The notes under the pieces: generated by a model | Database searches by the model: none | Told to the model about the DNA's origin: nothing | Seen by the model: the letters and a program-made list of their open reading frames with translations, nothing else | Shown here: positions 19,425-30,691 of the stretch, piece by piece | Layout: each line of letters opens with the position of its first letter | How positions within the stretch are numbered: position 1 is the first letter of the stretch | Origin: Chitinophaga sp. E66 | GTDB taxonomy: Bacteria; Bacteroidota; Bacteroidia; Chitinophagales; Chitinophagaceae | DNA length: 64,000 bases | Direction: 5' to 3' | NCBI GenBank assembly: GCA_019285755.1 | Contig: CP079103.1 | Location: forward strand, 3,348,001-3,412,000 | Program-made: the position numbers and the translations under genes

Positions 19425-19888
19425 ATGATTTTAATCGAAAACATTATCGGACATACGGGCCAGGTATCTACAGACGGCCGCACGACGGACGTGCTGGACA
19501 TCGACTGGTTCGACGCGGGTAAATCCACCATCCGCAAAACCACCCGCGCCGGCGTGGAAGTGGCCATCCGGAAGGATACGGCTACGCCCTCTCCGAGGGC
19601 GACGTCCTTTTCATGGACGACACCGCCATAGTGGTGCACATCCTGCCCTGCGAGTGCATCGTATTCAAACCGGCAGACGTGCGCGAGATGGGCACCATCT
19701 GCTTCGAGATCGGCAACAAGCACATGCCGCTGTTCCTCACGGACGAGCTGGAAGTGATCGTTGCTTTCGAGGATCCACTGTTCAAACTGCTGGAACGCTC
19801 CGGCTATGCGCCCCGTAAGGAATCGCGCCAGCTATTGCGGACGCATGCCCTGAAGGTACACGGGCATGGAGCGGAAGAAGTGAATTGA
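19425..19888 (+). CDS. ureE: Urease accessory protein UreE (nickel chaperone)
   Basis: About 155 residues, beginning MILIENIIGHTGQVSTDGRT. One frame change near 19580 leads to the body with EGDVLFMDDTAIVVHILPCE and GNKHMPLFLTDELEV, typical of UreE. The C-terminus ends KVHGHGAEEVN, with only two histidines instead of a His-rich tail, so nickel storage capacity is probably small. It delivers nickel to the UreG/UreF/UreD complex. Confidence 0.92.
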
Positions 19889-19889
19889 T

Positions 19890-20575
19890 ATGCAGCCGCT
19901 ACTTACCCTCCTCCAGATCAACGATTCCATGTTCCCCATCGGCGGGTTCACGCATTCGTATGGGCTGGAGACGTACGTTCACCGTGGCCTCGTGAAAGAC
20001 GTGGCAACGTCCGAAAGCTATGCCACCGCTATGTTGCAGCATAACGTCCGCTACAACGACGCGGCCTTCCTGCACAAGGCATACCTGCTGTGCGAAAAGA
20101 AGCGCGGATGGGAGAAGTTCCATGAGCTGGACGAAGAGATCACGGCACTGAAAGCCCCGTCGGAAATCCGGATGGCCAGCAAGAAACTGGCGATCCGGTT
20201 TTTGAAGACAACGGCGGACATCAGCCCCGTGGCGCGTTGCAACAAGTACCTGCAGTCCATCAAAGACGGCGACCAGCACGGGCATTACCCGGTGGCATTT
20301 GCCATGTACGCCCAGGCAAAGGGATCTCCCGGGAAGATGCGCTCACGGCGTTTTATTACAACACCCTCAACGGCATCGTAACGAACTGTGCCAAGATGGT
20401 GCCTATCAGTCAAACCGCCGGCCAGCAGATACTCTTCCGCCTGCAACCGCTCATCCGTGAGCTGGTGGCGCAGCAGGAGGCGCTGGATGAAGACCTCACT
20501 GGCCTTTGCTGCATCGGGCAGGAGATCCGTTGCATGCAGCACGAAAAACAGTACACGCGATTGTACATTTCCTAA
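19890..20575 (+). CDS. ureF: Urease accessory protein UreF
   Basis: About 228 residues. It starts one base after the ureE stop with [20 protein letters not shown] and [10 protein letters not shown], a clear UreF N-terminus. One frame change near 20330 joins it to [20 protein letters not shown] and [17 protein letters not shown]. UreF activates GTP hydrolysis by UreG during insertion of nickel and CO2 into apo-urease. Confidence 0.93.
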
Positions 20576-20592
20576 CATTTAAGTCTTACCAC

Positions 20593-21217
20593 ATGCAAAA
20601 GAAATATGTGAAGATAGGCGTGGCCGGGCCTGTGGGCTCGGGTAAGACCGCGCTCATTGAGCGGCTGACCCGCCGCATGCTGAACGATTACAGCATGTGC
20701 GTTGTCACCAACGACATTTACACCAAAGAAGACGCGGAATTCCTTATCCGCAACTCCCAACTGCCGGCGGAAAGGATCTCCGGCGTGGAAACCGGCGGAT
20801 GCCCGCATACCGCCATCCGGGAAGATGCGTCCATGAACCTGGAGGCCGTTGAAGACCTCGTGACCCGGTTCCCCGATACGGAGATCGTATTCATCGAAAG
20901 CGGAGGCGACAACCTCTCCGCCACCTTCAGCCCCGACCTGGCAGACGTGACCATTTACGTGATAGACGTAGCGGAAGGCGAAAAGATCCCCGGAAGGGCG
21001 GCCCCGGCGTTACCCGCTCCGATCTCTTAGTCATCAATAAAACTGACCTGGCACCATACGTGGGCGCCAGCCTGGAAGTGATGGCGCGCGACTCCGCCCG
21101 CATGCGCGGAACAAGACCTTTTTATTCACCAATCTTATGAGCCTGGAGGGGCTGGACGAAGTGATCGCCTGGATCAAAAAGAACGCTCTCCTGGAAACCG
21201 AAAAAGCCGATGCTTAA
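20593..21217 (+). CDS. ureG: Urease accessory GTPase UreG
   Basis: Begins [20 protein letters not shown] with an intact P-loop (GPVGSGKT). It carries the CPHTAIRED nickel-binding motif and [19 protein letters not shown]. Frame changes near 20995 and 21110 separate IPGRAA from the [20 protein letters not shown] part, which holds the NKTD guanine-binding motif. The stop overlaps the ureD start by 8 bp. Confidence 0.94.
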
Positions 21218-22012
21218 AAGCCGAATAGTTGTGAGCACGGAGCAGGAAGGGCCGCGCACCCTGCTGAAGGAGAGCTATTACAACGCTCCCTACAAAGTGG
21301 TGCATTACGGCTCTCCCTGTTCCATTCCCACCTGGAGCTCATTATCATGAGCTCCTCGCCGGGCGTGCTGGATGGAGACGAACTGGATATGGAGGTGCAT
21401 GCCTGCGACGGCAGCCGCTTGCGGCTATTCACGCAATCATTCAACAAACTGCACCCGATGCGCACGGGCGCCCGGCAGCATATGTCGGTGGCGCTCGGCG
21501 CCGGGAGCGTTTTCCAATACATCCTCCACCCCGTTACCCCTTTCGAAGACTCGGTGTACAAAACAGTGAACACCATCCGCATGGCGCCGGATGCCACCCT
21601 TATCTGGGGAGATATCATCAGCGCCGGCCGCATCCATATGGGAGAAGCCTTCAAATTCACCCGCCTGCACAGCGTCACGAAGATCTACCGCGGCGATAAG
21701 CTCGTGCTGGCAGATAACCAGCTGATGGCGCCGGGCGAACAGCCCCTGCAGGATCTCCTCTTCTTCGAAGGCTACACCCACCAGGCCACCCTTGTATACG
21801 CCTCTCCAAAAGGCAACGCCCTCAAAGCCGAGCTCGACGAGATCCTCGATGGCGCTTATGAAGAGATCACATTCGGGTTTACGCAATGCGCGGACGGGAT
21901 GGTGATGATCCGTGCGCTGGGGAACGACGGCGAGATGCTGTACGACTGGCTCTGCACCATGGGCCAGCTATGCTGGGAATATACCCTGGCCGAATCCATT
22001 GCCACGACCTGA
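21210..22012 (+). CDS. ureD: Urease accessory protein UreD (UreH)
   Basis: Starts inside the end of ureG with [21 protein letters not shown] frame change near 21310 leads to LELIIMSSSPGVLDGDELDM, RLFTQSFNKLHPM and QYILHPVTPFEDSVY, typical of UreD. It is the scaffold that holds UreF and UreG on the apo-enzyme. The order ureABC-EFG-D is complete for urease maturation; no urea or nickel permease of known type is in the cluster. Confidence 0.92.
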
Positions 22013-22027
22013 AAAACAATGCGTAAC

Positions 22028-24093
22028 ATGAACAAGATTTTCCTCACTATACTCGCCGCGCTGCCCTGGGCGCCGTGGCGCAGGACAGCCTGAAGGTCAT
22101 GCACCTTGAAGGCGTCCGTATCGTAACCGCTCCTGGCTAACGTCCAAAGTGAATAAGCTGGACGTGCCGGTGCGGTACCTCCCCGTTTCCATGAGCAGGG
22201 TCTCCCGAAGCAATTGCAGCTGACAGGGACGGACGAAATGACGGGCGCTTTGCAATATGTATCCGGCGTGCGGCCGGTATCTACCTACGGCGGGTTCCAG
22301 CAGTTCAATATGCGGGGCTTCGCCGATTTTTTGCTGATGGTAGACGGCTTCCGGGATGAGCGCTCCAATGCAGCGGGCAGCGCGCCGCTCACGAACATGG
22401 CGGGTGTTGAAAGCGTGGAGGTATTGAAAGGCCCTGGGTCCGTGCTGACAGGCCACTCCGCGGTAGGCGGCATCATCAACGTCATCCGCCGGCAACCTTC
22501 AGACACCGCGGTACTGGAAGCGGGACTGGCGTATGGCAGCTTTAACACGAAAAGGCTCCGCGTGGGCGCGGGAGGCGCCATATCAAAACAACTTTCTTAC
22601 CGGCTGGACATTGGCGTTTCTGATGAAGACGGATGGCGGGGCGCGGGATCGTCGCGTAACTCGGCGTATTTCGCGCTGGGATGGAAACCGACGGACAAAG
22701 ACCGTTTCACCCTGCAAATCGGCGCCAATAAGGACCGGTACGATTCCGATGCGGGCATTCCCACCATAGACGGGAAAGTGTTGCCCGGCATCAGGTCTGA
22801 TACGCGCTACAACAGTGCGCAGGACCGGATGACCAATGAGCGGTCCGACATCTCCCTGCAGTACGACCGCCGCATCTCCCGGAACCTGACACTGACCAAC
22901 CGCATCGCTTATGCAGCAGACGACATTGAGCATAATGCCGCGGAAGGGCTGGCCATCAATGCCGCGAGGGATTCCGTGTCGCGGAAGTTCCTGCAGTTCA
23001 ACCACCGGACCTTTCCGCTGCAGAATATGCTCGACCTGCACTGGCGGTTTAAAACCGGCTGCATCGAACACAGGATGGTAACCGGTTGGTCGTTCAACCT
23101 GCTGAAGCGCCAGACGCAGTTCGACCGTCGCTTCCGGACGGGGTATGCCCACTCCGTATCGCTCTACGATCCCGTAGACATGCAGGGCGCTCCGCCGGTG
23201 CAAAACACCGACCGCACCAATATTAACGAGATCATGAACGGCTTTTACGTACAGGACTGGATCAACATTTCTCCGCAACTGAAAGCCCTCGCCGCCGTGC
23301 GCTTCGATCACTTCAACGGCCGCTACCGGCCAGACGATCTGGCGGCAGGTACACGAGGGGTAACGACAAAGCGTAATGTGAACGTGGCCACCTACCGCGC
23401 AGGGCTCGTATATGAGCCGTTACGATATTTATCTTTCTATGGTTCCTGGAGCAATTACTTCCGGCCTGCCAGGCAGATCGCCGCTGCCACAGACATCAAC
23501 CTGCAACCGGAAACGGGCTATCAATATGAAGGCGGCATCCGCCTCACCCACCGCGACCGGCTCAGTCTGAACGTGGCAGGATTCTACCTGAAGAAAAACG
23601 ACATCATCGTGAACCTCGGCGGCGGCCGGTTCGACCGGGGCAGCGAAGCAGACTCCCGCGGAGCGGAAGTGGATCTGCAGGTGGAGATTTTACCGGACTG
23701 GAGCTTCCAGTCGAATTACACCTATACGGATGCGAAGTATAAAAAATACACCGCGGCCTCCCAGGGCGGAAAAGACCTCAGCGGCCGGCAGCTCGTATTT
23801 GCGCCAAGCATCAGTATAGTTTCATGACAACGTACGACTGGAAGAAAACGACCTTCCTGCTCAGCGGCTTCGGCATGAGCGACAACTTCGCCGATGCGGC
23901 CAATACCGTGCGGCTGAACGGGTATTTCGTGCTGAACGCGGGCCTGTTCTACCAGTTCGACAAAGTGCGCATCGGCGCCAACGTCAACAACCTGCTGGAC
24001 CGTCGCGGCTACTACACTGCCGCCAGTTACAGCACGCAGGTGTACAGCGGGATGCCCATGCACTACCTCCTGAGCCTCCATTATAAAATGTAA
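22028..24093 (+). CDS. TonB-dependent receptor, siderophore-receptor type
   Basis: Follows ureD by 15 bp. The signal peptide begins MNKIFLTILAALP (an alternative start is at 22019), with frame changes near 22065, 22130 and 22200. The plug has GALQYVSGVRPVSTYGGFQQ, FNMRGFADFLLMVDGFRDER and VEVLKGPGSVLTGHSAVGGI. The barrel runs to SGMPMHYLLSLHYKM, with one more frame change near 23815. It resembles siderophore/metal-chelate receptors and not SusC (no long N-terminal extension). Its place behind a complete urease operon suggests uptake of nickel or a nickel chelate, an inference from context. Confidence 0.87.
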
Positions 24094-24102
24094 ACGAATC
24101 AT

Positions 24103-24996
24103 ATGAAAAGTGCCATCTTTCAATTGCATGCGGCCGTGTTGCTGTGGGGATTTACCGGGGTATTGGGCCGCGCCATCGATCTGAGCGAGGGCGTGCTCGT
24201 TTGGTACCGCATGCTTATCGTGAGCATTGTGCTGTTTTTCGTGTTGCTGGTCCGCAAGGAGTTCCGGGGCTCGCAACCGCGGCAGGTATTGCCGATCGTG
24301 CGAGTGGGATTGCTGCGGATGGCGCACTGGTTGCTGTTTTATGCGGCCATCAAATATTCCAACGTCTCCATTGCGCTGGTGAGCGCATCCGCAGGCGCGC
24401 TCATTACGGCATTCATGGAACCGTTGCTCATGAAGCGGAAATTTGCACCGGTGGAGTTTTTACTGAGCATGCTCGCCATCAGCGGCATCCTGCTCATCTA
24501 TCATTACGACGCGCAACATAGCCTGGGTATGATGCTGGGCCTGCTGTCCACTTTCTTCGGCGCTATCCTCACCATCTTCAACAAGCAGTTGCTGGAAAAG
24601 CACTCCGCGCCCGTGGTCATCTTCTATGAACTGGGAACCGGGTTGCTATGCCTTACTTTGTTGATGCCGGTTTATCTATACTTCCTGCCGACCGATAAAC
24701 TGATCCCCACCTTCACGGATTTCAGTTACCTCATGGTGCTCAGCATCCTGTGTACGGTGTTTACTTTCCTCATGGCTTTCCGTGCGCTGAAACAGGTGTC
24801 TCCCTTTACGCTGAACCTTACGATGAACATGGAGCCGGTGTATGGCATCCTGTTCGCGTTCTTTTTCTTCGCGGAAAACGAGATGCTGCACCCCTCGTTT
24901 TATGTGGGCTTCGGGTTGATATTCCTCAGCGTGGCTCTGCAAACGCTGCGATCGTTCCGGCCGGCAGGCAAATTGCCATATGCGCCCGCAGGCTGA
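24103..24996 (+). CDS. EamA/DMT-superfamily transporter 1
   Basis: Intact, 297 residues with ten hydrophobic segments in two repeats, e.g. FQLHAAVLLWGFTGVLGRAI, MLIVSIVLFFVLLV, LGMMLGLLSTFFGAILTIF and MNMEPVYGILFAFFFFAENE. It belongs to the EamA drug/metabolite family, mostly exporters. It starts 9 bp after the TonB receptor and overlaps the next gene by 17 bp, so it is likely in the same transcript. The substrate is unknown. Confidence 0.9.
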   Translation: MKSAIFQLHAAVLLWGFTGVLGRAIDLSEGVLVWYRMLIVSIVLFFVLLVRKEFRGSQPRQVLPIVRVGLLRMAHWLLFYAAIKYSNVSIALVSASAGALITAFMEPLLMKRKFAPVEFLLSMLAISGILLIYHYDAQHSLGMMLGLLSTFFGAILTIFNKQLLEKHSAPVVIFYELGTGLLCLTLLMPVYLYFLPTDKLIPTFTDFSYLMVLSILCTVFTFLMAFRALKQVSPFTLNLTMNMEPVYGILFAFFFFAENEMLHPSFYVGFGLIFLSVALQTLRSFRPAGKLPYAPAG

Positions 24997-25869
24997 TACC
25001 CGTATCTGGACCGGCAGCCTCCTGGCGCTGGCGGGAGCGGCACTGTTTTCCACCAAAGCGATCTTCGTAAAATCGCTCTATGGCAGCACACAGGTGGATG
25101 CCCTGACGCTCCTGGCGCTGCGGATGCTCTTCGCGGCGCCATGTTATGCCGTGCTGCTGTGTTTGCAACCACATCCGCAGATACGCAGGAAAGATTGGGG
25201 TGGATGGCGCTGCTGGGCGTATCGGGATATTACGTGAGTTTGTTACTGGATTTCGAAGGACTGCGGTATGTGAGCGCCAGCCTGGAAAGGTTGCTGCTCT
25301 ACCTCTACCCCGTTCGTGCTGCTGATCGGCTGGCAATGTTTTGGTAAGGAAGTCAGCCGGCGGCAGATCATCGCCGTGGCGCTATGTTACGCAGGCATAG
25401 CGGCGGCAACGGCCGGTGAAGGTGGAAGCTTCCATCTTACCGGCGTGCTTTTCATCCTGGGGTCGGCCGTGTTGTATGCGGCGTACATCGTTGGCAGCGA
25501 GCGGCTGATCCCGCGGACGGGGCGCTGCATTTCACCTGTTATACGATTCTCTTCGCCACCGTGGCCGTAACCATTCATTGGCTTGCGGCGCCTTCGCCGG
25601 CTGGCTGGTATGCCAGTGGCAAAGTTTTCTGGATGAGCGCAGCGATGGCCGTCGCCGGTACCGTGCTGCCCTCCTTATTGACGGCCGCAGCCGTGAAACG
25701 GGCGGGCGCCGGGCAGACGGCCATCGTGTCAGGCGCGGGGCCGGTGTGTACGATGTTCCTTTCCGCAGGATTGCTGGACGAGGTGATCACCTGGCAGGGG
25801 ATCGCCGGTACGGTGCTGGTGATCGCCGGCATTGCGATGATCAGCATTCCCAGGCGCAGTGTCGGATAA
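24980..25869 (+). CDS. EamA/DMT-superfamily transporter 2
   Basis: Starts inside the end of the previous gene with MRPQADTRIWTGSLLALAGA. Membrane segments include LFSTKAIFVKSLYGS, LRMLFAAPCYAVLLCL, LTGVLFILGSAVLYAAYIVG and GIAGTVLVIAGIAMISI. Frame changes near 25195, 25310 and 25525. A second, non-identical EamA protein translationally coupled to the first could give a heteromeric or paired transporter; the cargo is unknown. Confidence 0.86.
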
Positions 25870-25907
25870 TTGCGGGAAAGGATGTATTTTGACGCAAACC
25901 CTTAATC

Positions 25908-26716
25908 ATGAGTGATTCCGTTGCCACCAACAGGGCCCGTATGCCAGAAGGCGCCAATGCCGTCTTAGACCGCCGGACGGTCGAAACCGATAACCGCAAC
26001 TTATTGCCGCTGCTCCAACCCGGCATGCGCGTCCTCGATGCAGGATGCGGATCGGGCGCTATCACGGCCGGTATCGCCGAAAGAGTGGCGCCCGGAGGCA
26101 GCGTAACAGGGATCGATACGGGAGAAGGGCTTATCGCGCAGGCGCAGCAACAGTTCTCGGACGTGCCCGGACTGCGTTTCGAAGTGGCGGACATCCACAC
26201 TTATGCGCCGGCGGAAAAGTTCGATCTCATCACCTCCGCGCGCGTACTGCAATGGCTCCCCGATCCACTGCAGACGCTCCGCAGCATGCGGGCGCTCCTC
26301 CGCCCCGGCGGCATCATTTCCATCCTCGACTACAACCACGAAAAAATCTCCGGGACCCCGCGCCCCCGGCCTCCATGCGCACATTCTACGACGCGTTCCT
26401 CCAATGGCGCAAAGACGCCGGGTTCGATAACGGCATCGCCGATCACCTGGTGCACCTCTTCCGCGAAGCAGGCTTCACGAGTATCGCTACACAATCCTGT
26501 CATGAAATATCCATGGCGGAATCACCGGAATGGTCCGCCACCGCCGGCATCTGGACTAAAGTAGCCGCCAGCCGCGGTGTACAGCTTGTCAACGACGGGT
26601 ATGTGACCGAAGCGGAACGCCTCGCCGCTATCGCCGGTTACGACCAATGGGTAGCAGGCACGGGCAAATCCATGCAGTTATACCTGCTTGCAGTAAGTGG
26701 TAAAAATCCTGAATAA
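25908..26716 (+). CDS. Class I SAM-dependent methyltransferase
   Basis: About 269 residues. The SAM-binding motif I is VLDAGCGSGAITAGIAERVA, followed by VTGIDTGEGLIAQAQ, FEVADIHTYAPAEKFDLITS and LRPGGIISILDYNHE. One frame change near 26365 joins the C-terminal ASMRTFYDAFLQWRKDAGFD part. The substrate is unknown; motif I with ARVLQWLPDP points to a UbiE/small-molecule type. Confidence 0.9.
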
Positions 26717-26718
26717 GG

Positions 26719-27999
26719 CTAGAACGATTCAGCGAAGACAGTTCTGCCGTCGTTGCGGCGGAATGCCATAGAATCTACGGCGCCGGTTCCATCGAACCGG
26801 TAGCTGACGCCAACGAGCTCACCGGCCGGTTTGCGGTAGGTGTGGCGGAAGGCTTCTTTCCCGTTCACGAACACGATGGCCTGCCGGCCTTTTACTTCCA
26901 GTTTCAGGTTCACCCATTGCGTAATATCGCAGCCAAGGCCGGAGAGGTTGGCGCTGTTGGCATGAAATGAGGTATCTCCCAGCATGAGGAACATATCGCC
27001 TACGCAGCCGGGCCTGCCGAGCGGGATGATGTGCGCGCCTTCGGTGCCGTGCAGGATGATCCGCACGCCGCCGCAGATGGCGGAGCCCTGCACGTATTCG
27101 TTCCGCAACGCGGATTCGAACGTGAAGTCGTCTGCGCTGAGGCCGTCCATTTTGTCGATGTAGTAAAGTTTGGTGACGGGGGATTGGGCTGAAGGGGAAT
27201 GTTACGTTCCTGCAATTGCCGCGGCGTCACCCGCCATGCGCCGTCGCGGATGGTTTCCGCATTGGCGTAGTACACCGGCACCGGTTCCTGCTCCACGGCA
27301 GTGAGCCAGCCGCCGGAGGGGATCAGCAGGTATTGTTCTTTGACGATCTCGTCGCCCACGATCAATTTGGCCTTGAAGTGGCCGGGATAATAATAGATAG
27401 AGGTATACACTTTGCCCGCGGCAGGTACCGCTACCCGGCGGCGGGGATCCCAGGATTGCTGGAAGAAGACGGAATCATTGCCCGCTGCCCGTGCATCGTA
27501 ATGGAATACCACGGAATTGGGTATTCCTTTCGCCAGCGGCTCCATGGAAAACGAATAGACGCCCTTCGCGCGGGCGGGTTCTCCTTTCAGCCAGCTAAAT
27601 ACCAGCCAGCCCGTCAGCACCAATAACACCGCCGCCGCCACTGCCCAAACCTGGCGGGCCTTCCACGCCCCGGCGCTTCAGATATTCCGGATTCCGGGAT
27701 ATCAGTATCGCCGGATTCGTCTTCTTCCCCGGAGTGCAGCTGTTGTTTCAGTTCTCTCCAGCCGCCATGCCCTGCAAATTTCGCCAGTGTGTTTAGCGTC
27801 GTGAGCGACGGCAAGCTTTCATATTTCACTTTCCCCATACTCTTTTCAGCGTGCTGACGCTGAGCATCACCCCGGTTTCTTCCTGGATGCGGGCGGAAAG
27901 CGCTTCAAAATCACAGCGCTGCCAGTCGGAACTCTGGCCCCAACCCAGCCGGGCTTCAATCTGCCGGCAACATTCCTGCAAAATCTGCTGATTATTCAC
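26719..27999 (-). CDS. Predicted membrane-anchored regulator: N-terminal HTH-like domain, one TM, C-terminal beta domain
   Basis: The GTG at 27999 gives [20 protein letters not shown], then [40 protein letters not shown] and [17 protein letters not shown]. This is a HTH-like N-terminal domain of a type seen in several Bacteroidota proteins. Frame changes near 27842 and 27668 precede a single TM ([17 protein letters not shown]). The extracytoplasmic part has a beta-rich region and, after a change near 27185, a lectin-like domain ([20 protein letters not shown] to [13 protein letters not shown]). The architecture suggests a one-component system sensing something outside the membrane. It is divergent from the secreted protein gene at 28127. 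Confidence 0.72.
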
Positions 28000-28126
28000 G
28001 ATTGACTTTCAATTATTTAAAACCTTGAACCTGATTTGAACGCGATTGATCTCCATATGCGGGGCTTCTTTTTCGGTGGAATTTATCTTGCCGTCAATCA
28101 CCATCCCAAATTACAAATTTCATCAC

Positions 28127-29198
28127 ATGTACCGCATCCTGTTTATTTTTCTTTGCTTCGTTGCCCGGCCGGCGTTCGCCCATCAACCCGTTCCATTCGA
28201 TTCTCCGCGCTGGAAGTATTCCGGAAAGGCAGTCCGTGAAACCTACATGGGGAAAGAAGCGCTCCGCCTTCAGCAAGGCGAGGCCGTGTTAACCGATGCC
28301 AGCTTTAAGAACGGGACGATCAGTTTCGACCTGGCATTTAAGAAAGCGCGTTACTTTCCCTCTATCCACTTCCGTATGCAGGGCCCGTCCGACTTCGAGG
28401 AATTTTACGTGCGGCCGCACCAGAGCGGCAACCCGGACGCCCTCAATACATGCCGGTATATAACGGCGTTGGCGGCTGGCAATTGTATCATGGGCCGGGG
28501 TTCAGTAATGCCGTCGACCTTCCGGCCGACAAATGGCTGCATGTCAGGATCGTCATCAATGACACCAGGGCCGAGGTATTTTTCGACGACAATCCCGAGC
28601 CGGTACTTTTCATCTCCCGCCTGAAACGCGCACCTATCGCCGGTAATATCGCGCTGTCGAATTTTGCGCCGGAAGATGCCTGGTATGCCAACGTCTCCAT
28701 CACGCCCGAAGAAGGGCTCCCGATACTGAGCAAATCGTTACCAACGCCTCCCCTTCCCGCCGGGGCTATCACCGGCTGGGAAGTTTCTCTCCGTTCAGCG
28801 AAGAGCAGATAGCCAGTCAAACCCGCCTCTCCTCCGCCTTTTTATCGAATCTCTCCTGGGTGAAACTGGCCGTCGACGAAGCCGGCACCGCCGACCTCTC
28901 GCAGCTCCATGCCGTGACTAAAAGCAGCAACACGGTATTCGTTAAAACGGTGGTGATCGCCGAACGGGACACGGTACGGAAGTTCTCGTTCGGCTTTTCG
29001 GACCGGGCAAGGGTATTCCTGAACGGGAAGCTTTTGTATGCCGGTGAGGATAACTTCATGTCCAGGGATTACCGCTTCCTCGGAACCATCGGGTACTTCG
29101 ATGCCGTCTGGCTGGATTTGAAGAAAGGCCGCAATGAAATCCAAATGGCCATATCGGAGAACTTCGGCGGCTGGGGCGTGAAGGCCCGGCTAGAGTAA
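28127..29198 (+). CDS. Secreted protein with concanavalin-like (LamG/DUF1080-type) domain
   Basis: Signal peptide MYRILFIFLCFVARPAFAHQ. The first domain reads FKNGTISFDLAFKKARYFPS, FEEFYVRPHQSGNPDA and, after a frame change near 28445, GGWQLYHGPGFSNAVDLPAD and WLHVRIVINDTRAEVFFDDN, a concanavalin A-like fold. A second frame change near 28790 leads to a C-terminal beta domain with VFLNGKLLYAGEDNF. There is no catalytic motif. It is transcribed divergently from the membrane-anchored HTH gene, with 127 bp in between, so that protein may control it (inference). Confidence 0.78.
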
Positions 29199-29269
29199 CA
29201 GCAACAAAAAACGCGGGCAGATGGCGTGTTTCCCCTCCGGAAATGTCGCGTACTGCCTGCGTTTAATGT

Positions 29270-29551
29270 GTGGTGTGGTCGGGAAAGATCAACGTCCGGT
29301 TTTCTGCCAAACTGCTGAAAAGCGAAAACAAAGGCGGCTGGACCTACCTCATCTGGCCAGATTCCGTCGCCTTCTTCGGCACCCGTGGACTGGTAAAAGT
29401 CTCCGGAAAGATAGACGGTCACCCATTCCAAAGCTCCTTTATGGCGCTGGGCAACGGAACGCACAAGCTGCCCGTTAAAGCAGACCTGCGCAACGTTCTC
29501 GGTAAGGCTGCCGGAGACACGGTGACCGTGGTGCTGGAGGAACGGCGCTGA
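29270..29551 (+). CDS. DUF1905-domain protein
   Basis: About 93 residues from a GTG start: [60 protein letters not shown] and [20 protein letters not shown]. This is the DUF1905 family, small beta-barrel-like cytosolic proteins of unknown role. An ATG at 29266 is out of frame, so a lost base near the start is possible. It converges with the next gene, stops 2 bp apart. Confidence 0.85.
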   Translation: MVWSGKINVRFSAKLLKSENKGGWTYLIWPDSVAFFGTRGLVKVSGKIDGHPFQSSFMALGNGTHKLPVKADLRNVLGKAAGDTVTVVLEERR

Positions 29552-29553
29552 GG

Positions 29554-30598
29554 TTATATACCCAGGAACTTGAAAGGTTGCGCCTTTTTGAAGTCCTTCC
29601 CGGCGTCTCCCGCATACGTTTCATCTTTAGTGAGCGGCAACATTCTTGTGCCTGAAGCCGGTGAGAAGTCCAGTTTCTTAAGATCCACCCAAAGGTATTG
29701 GGCGTGCGCGCCGTCTCGAAGTAATATACGAGGTTCTTCATGTCTGACACGGAGCGCCAGCGCGTGGATGAGATGTTAGGCTGGTCGGGCGTGGTGATGC
29801 CCAGGGTACGGAGCAATTGCGGATGACGCTGAATACGCTGGCCACCGCTACACGCGTGTCATCTGTTTTGGGAATGGCCGTGGCGTAGAACGACGCACGT
29901 ACGAAGCGGTCGGCCGAGCGGTTGGTACCAGGCAGCATAGTGGTGCCGCCGATCTCCTGCCAGTACTCGTTTAGCGCAAGTTGCTTCTGGAAGATGGGAG
30001 AATTGGTCATTACGTTGTATTCCACGCTGTGGTGGATATCGAGCTTGCCGTTGATGAACTGGAAGATGGCATTGTCGCCCGAGGGGTCGGAAACCGATAA
30101 ATGGAGATTAGCGAGGCGGTCCATCCCCGGGATCTTATCGGTTACGATGACGAAAGACTCCGCGCGCATGGCGTCCACCACTTCTTTGACGGTAGCGAAA
30201 TTATCGAGGATGTATTGCGTCCAGGCGGCGATGGAAAGGCCGGGCTTATCGGCCGTAAATGGCGGGTATTGTGATTCCGCCAGGAAGAGCAGGTTCGCGA
30301 CCAGGCCTTTTTCATTCATCCCGTCCGTCGTTGAAATATCATAACCGGACGAGATCACGCTGCCATATCTGGACGTCCATTTCACGGTATTGGTCCCCGT
30401 TTCCCCATTGCGCTGCATGCCGCGGGGGAAGATCCAGAGATTGGTTTTGATATCCTCTTTCCAGTCCATAGACCGGGCCGTGAGGATCGTTCCGTTCAGT
30501 CCTTTGTAAACCACACGGGTGCAGGCATTGCTGACGGCAACCGGGGTTGCCGCTGCCAGCGCACCGGTCAGGAACAGTGTTCGCAGAGATAAGGCCAT
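29554..30598 (-). CDS. Choloylglycine hydrolase / penicillin V acylase-family Ntn amidase
   Basis: Begins MALSLRTLFLTGALAAATPV, a signal peptide ending SNA before the nucleophile Cys of CTRVVYKGLNG. Cleavage would expose Cys as the N-terminal nucleophile. Further family marks are ILTARSMDWKEDIKTNLWIF, GYDISTTDGMNEKGLVANLL and DIHHSVEYNVMTNSP. Frame changes near 29815 and 29700 lead to the C-terminal YLWVDLKKLDF and QPFKFLGI. Exported members hydrolyse linear amides such as penicillin V, bile salts or acyl-homoserine lactones; the substrate here is unknown. Confidence 0.9.
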
Positions 30599-30691
30599 AG
30601 TGTACGAGTTTCCAATACAACAGCCTCACCGGGCCAAAAGTTCTTCCATCCCTTCCCAAAATCAGTAAATTAGGGCATTAATATCCGCCCC

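Noticed and set aside
17199..21217. Urease genes as true pseudogenes
   Set aside because: The frame changes are single bases, conserved active-site and GTPase motifs are all kept, and the same type of change hits nearly all long genes in the window.
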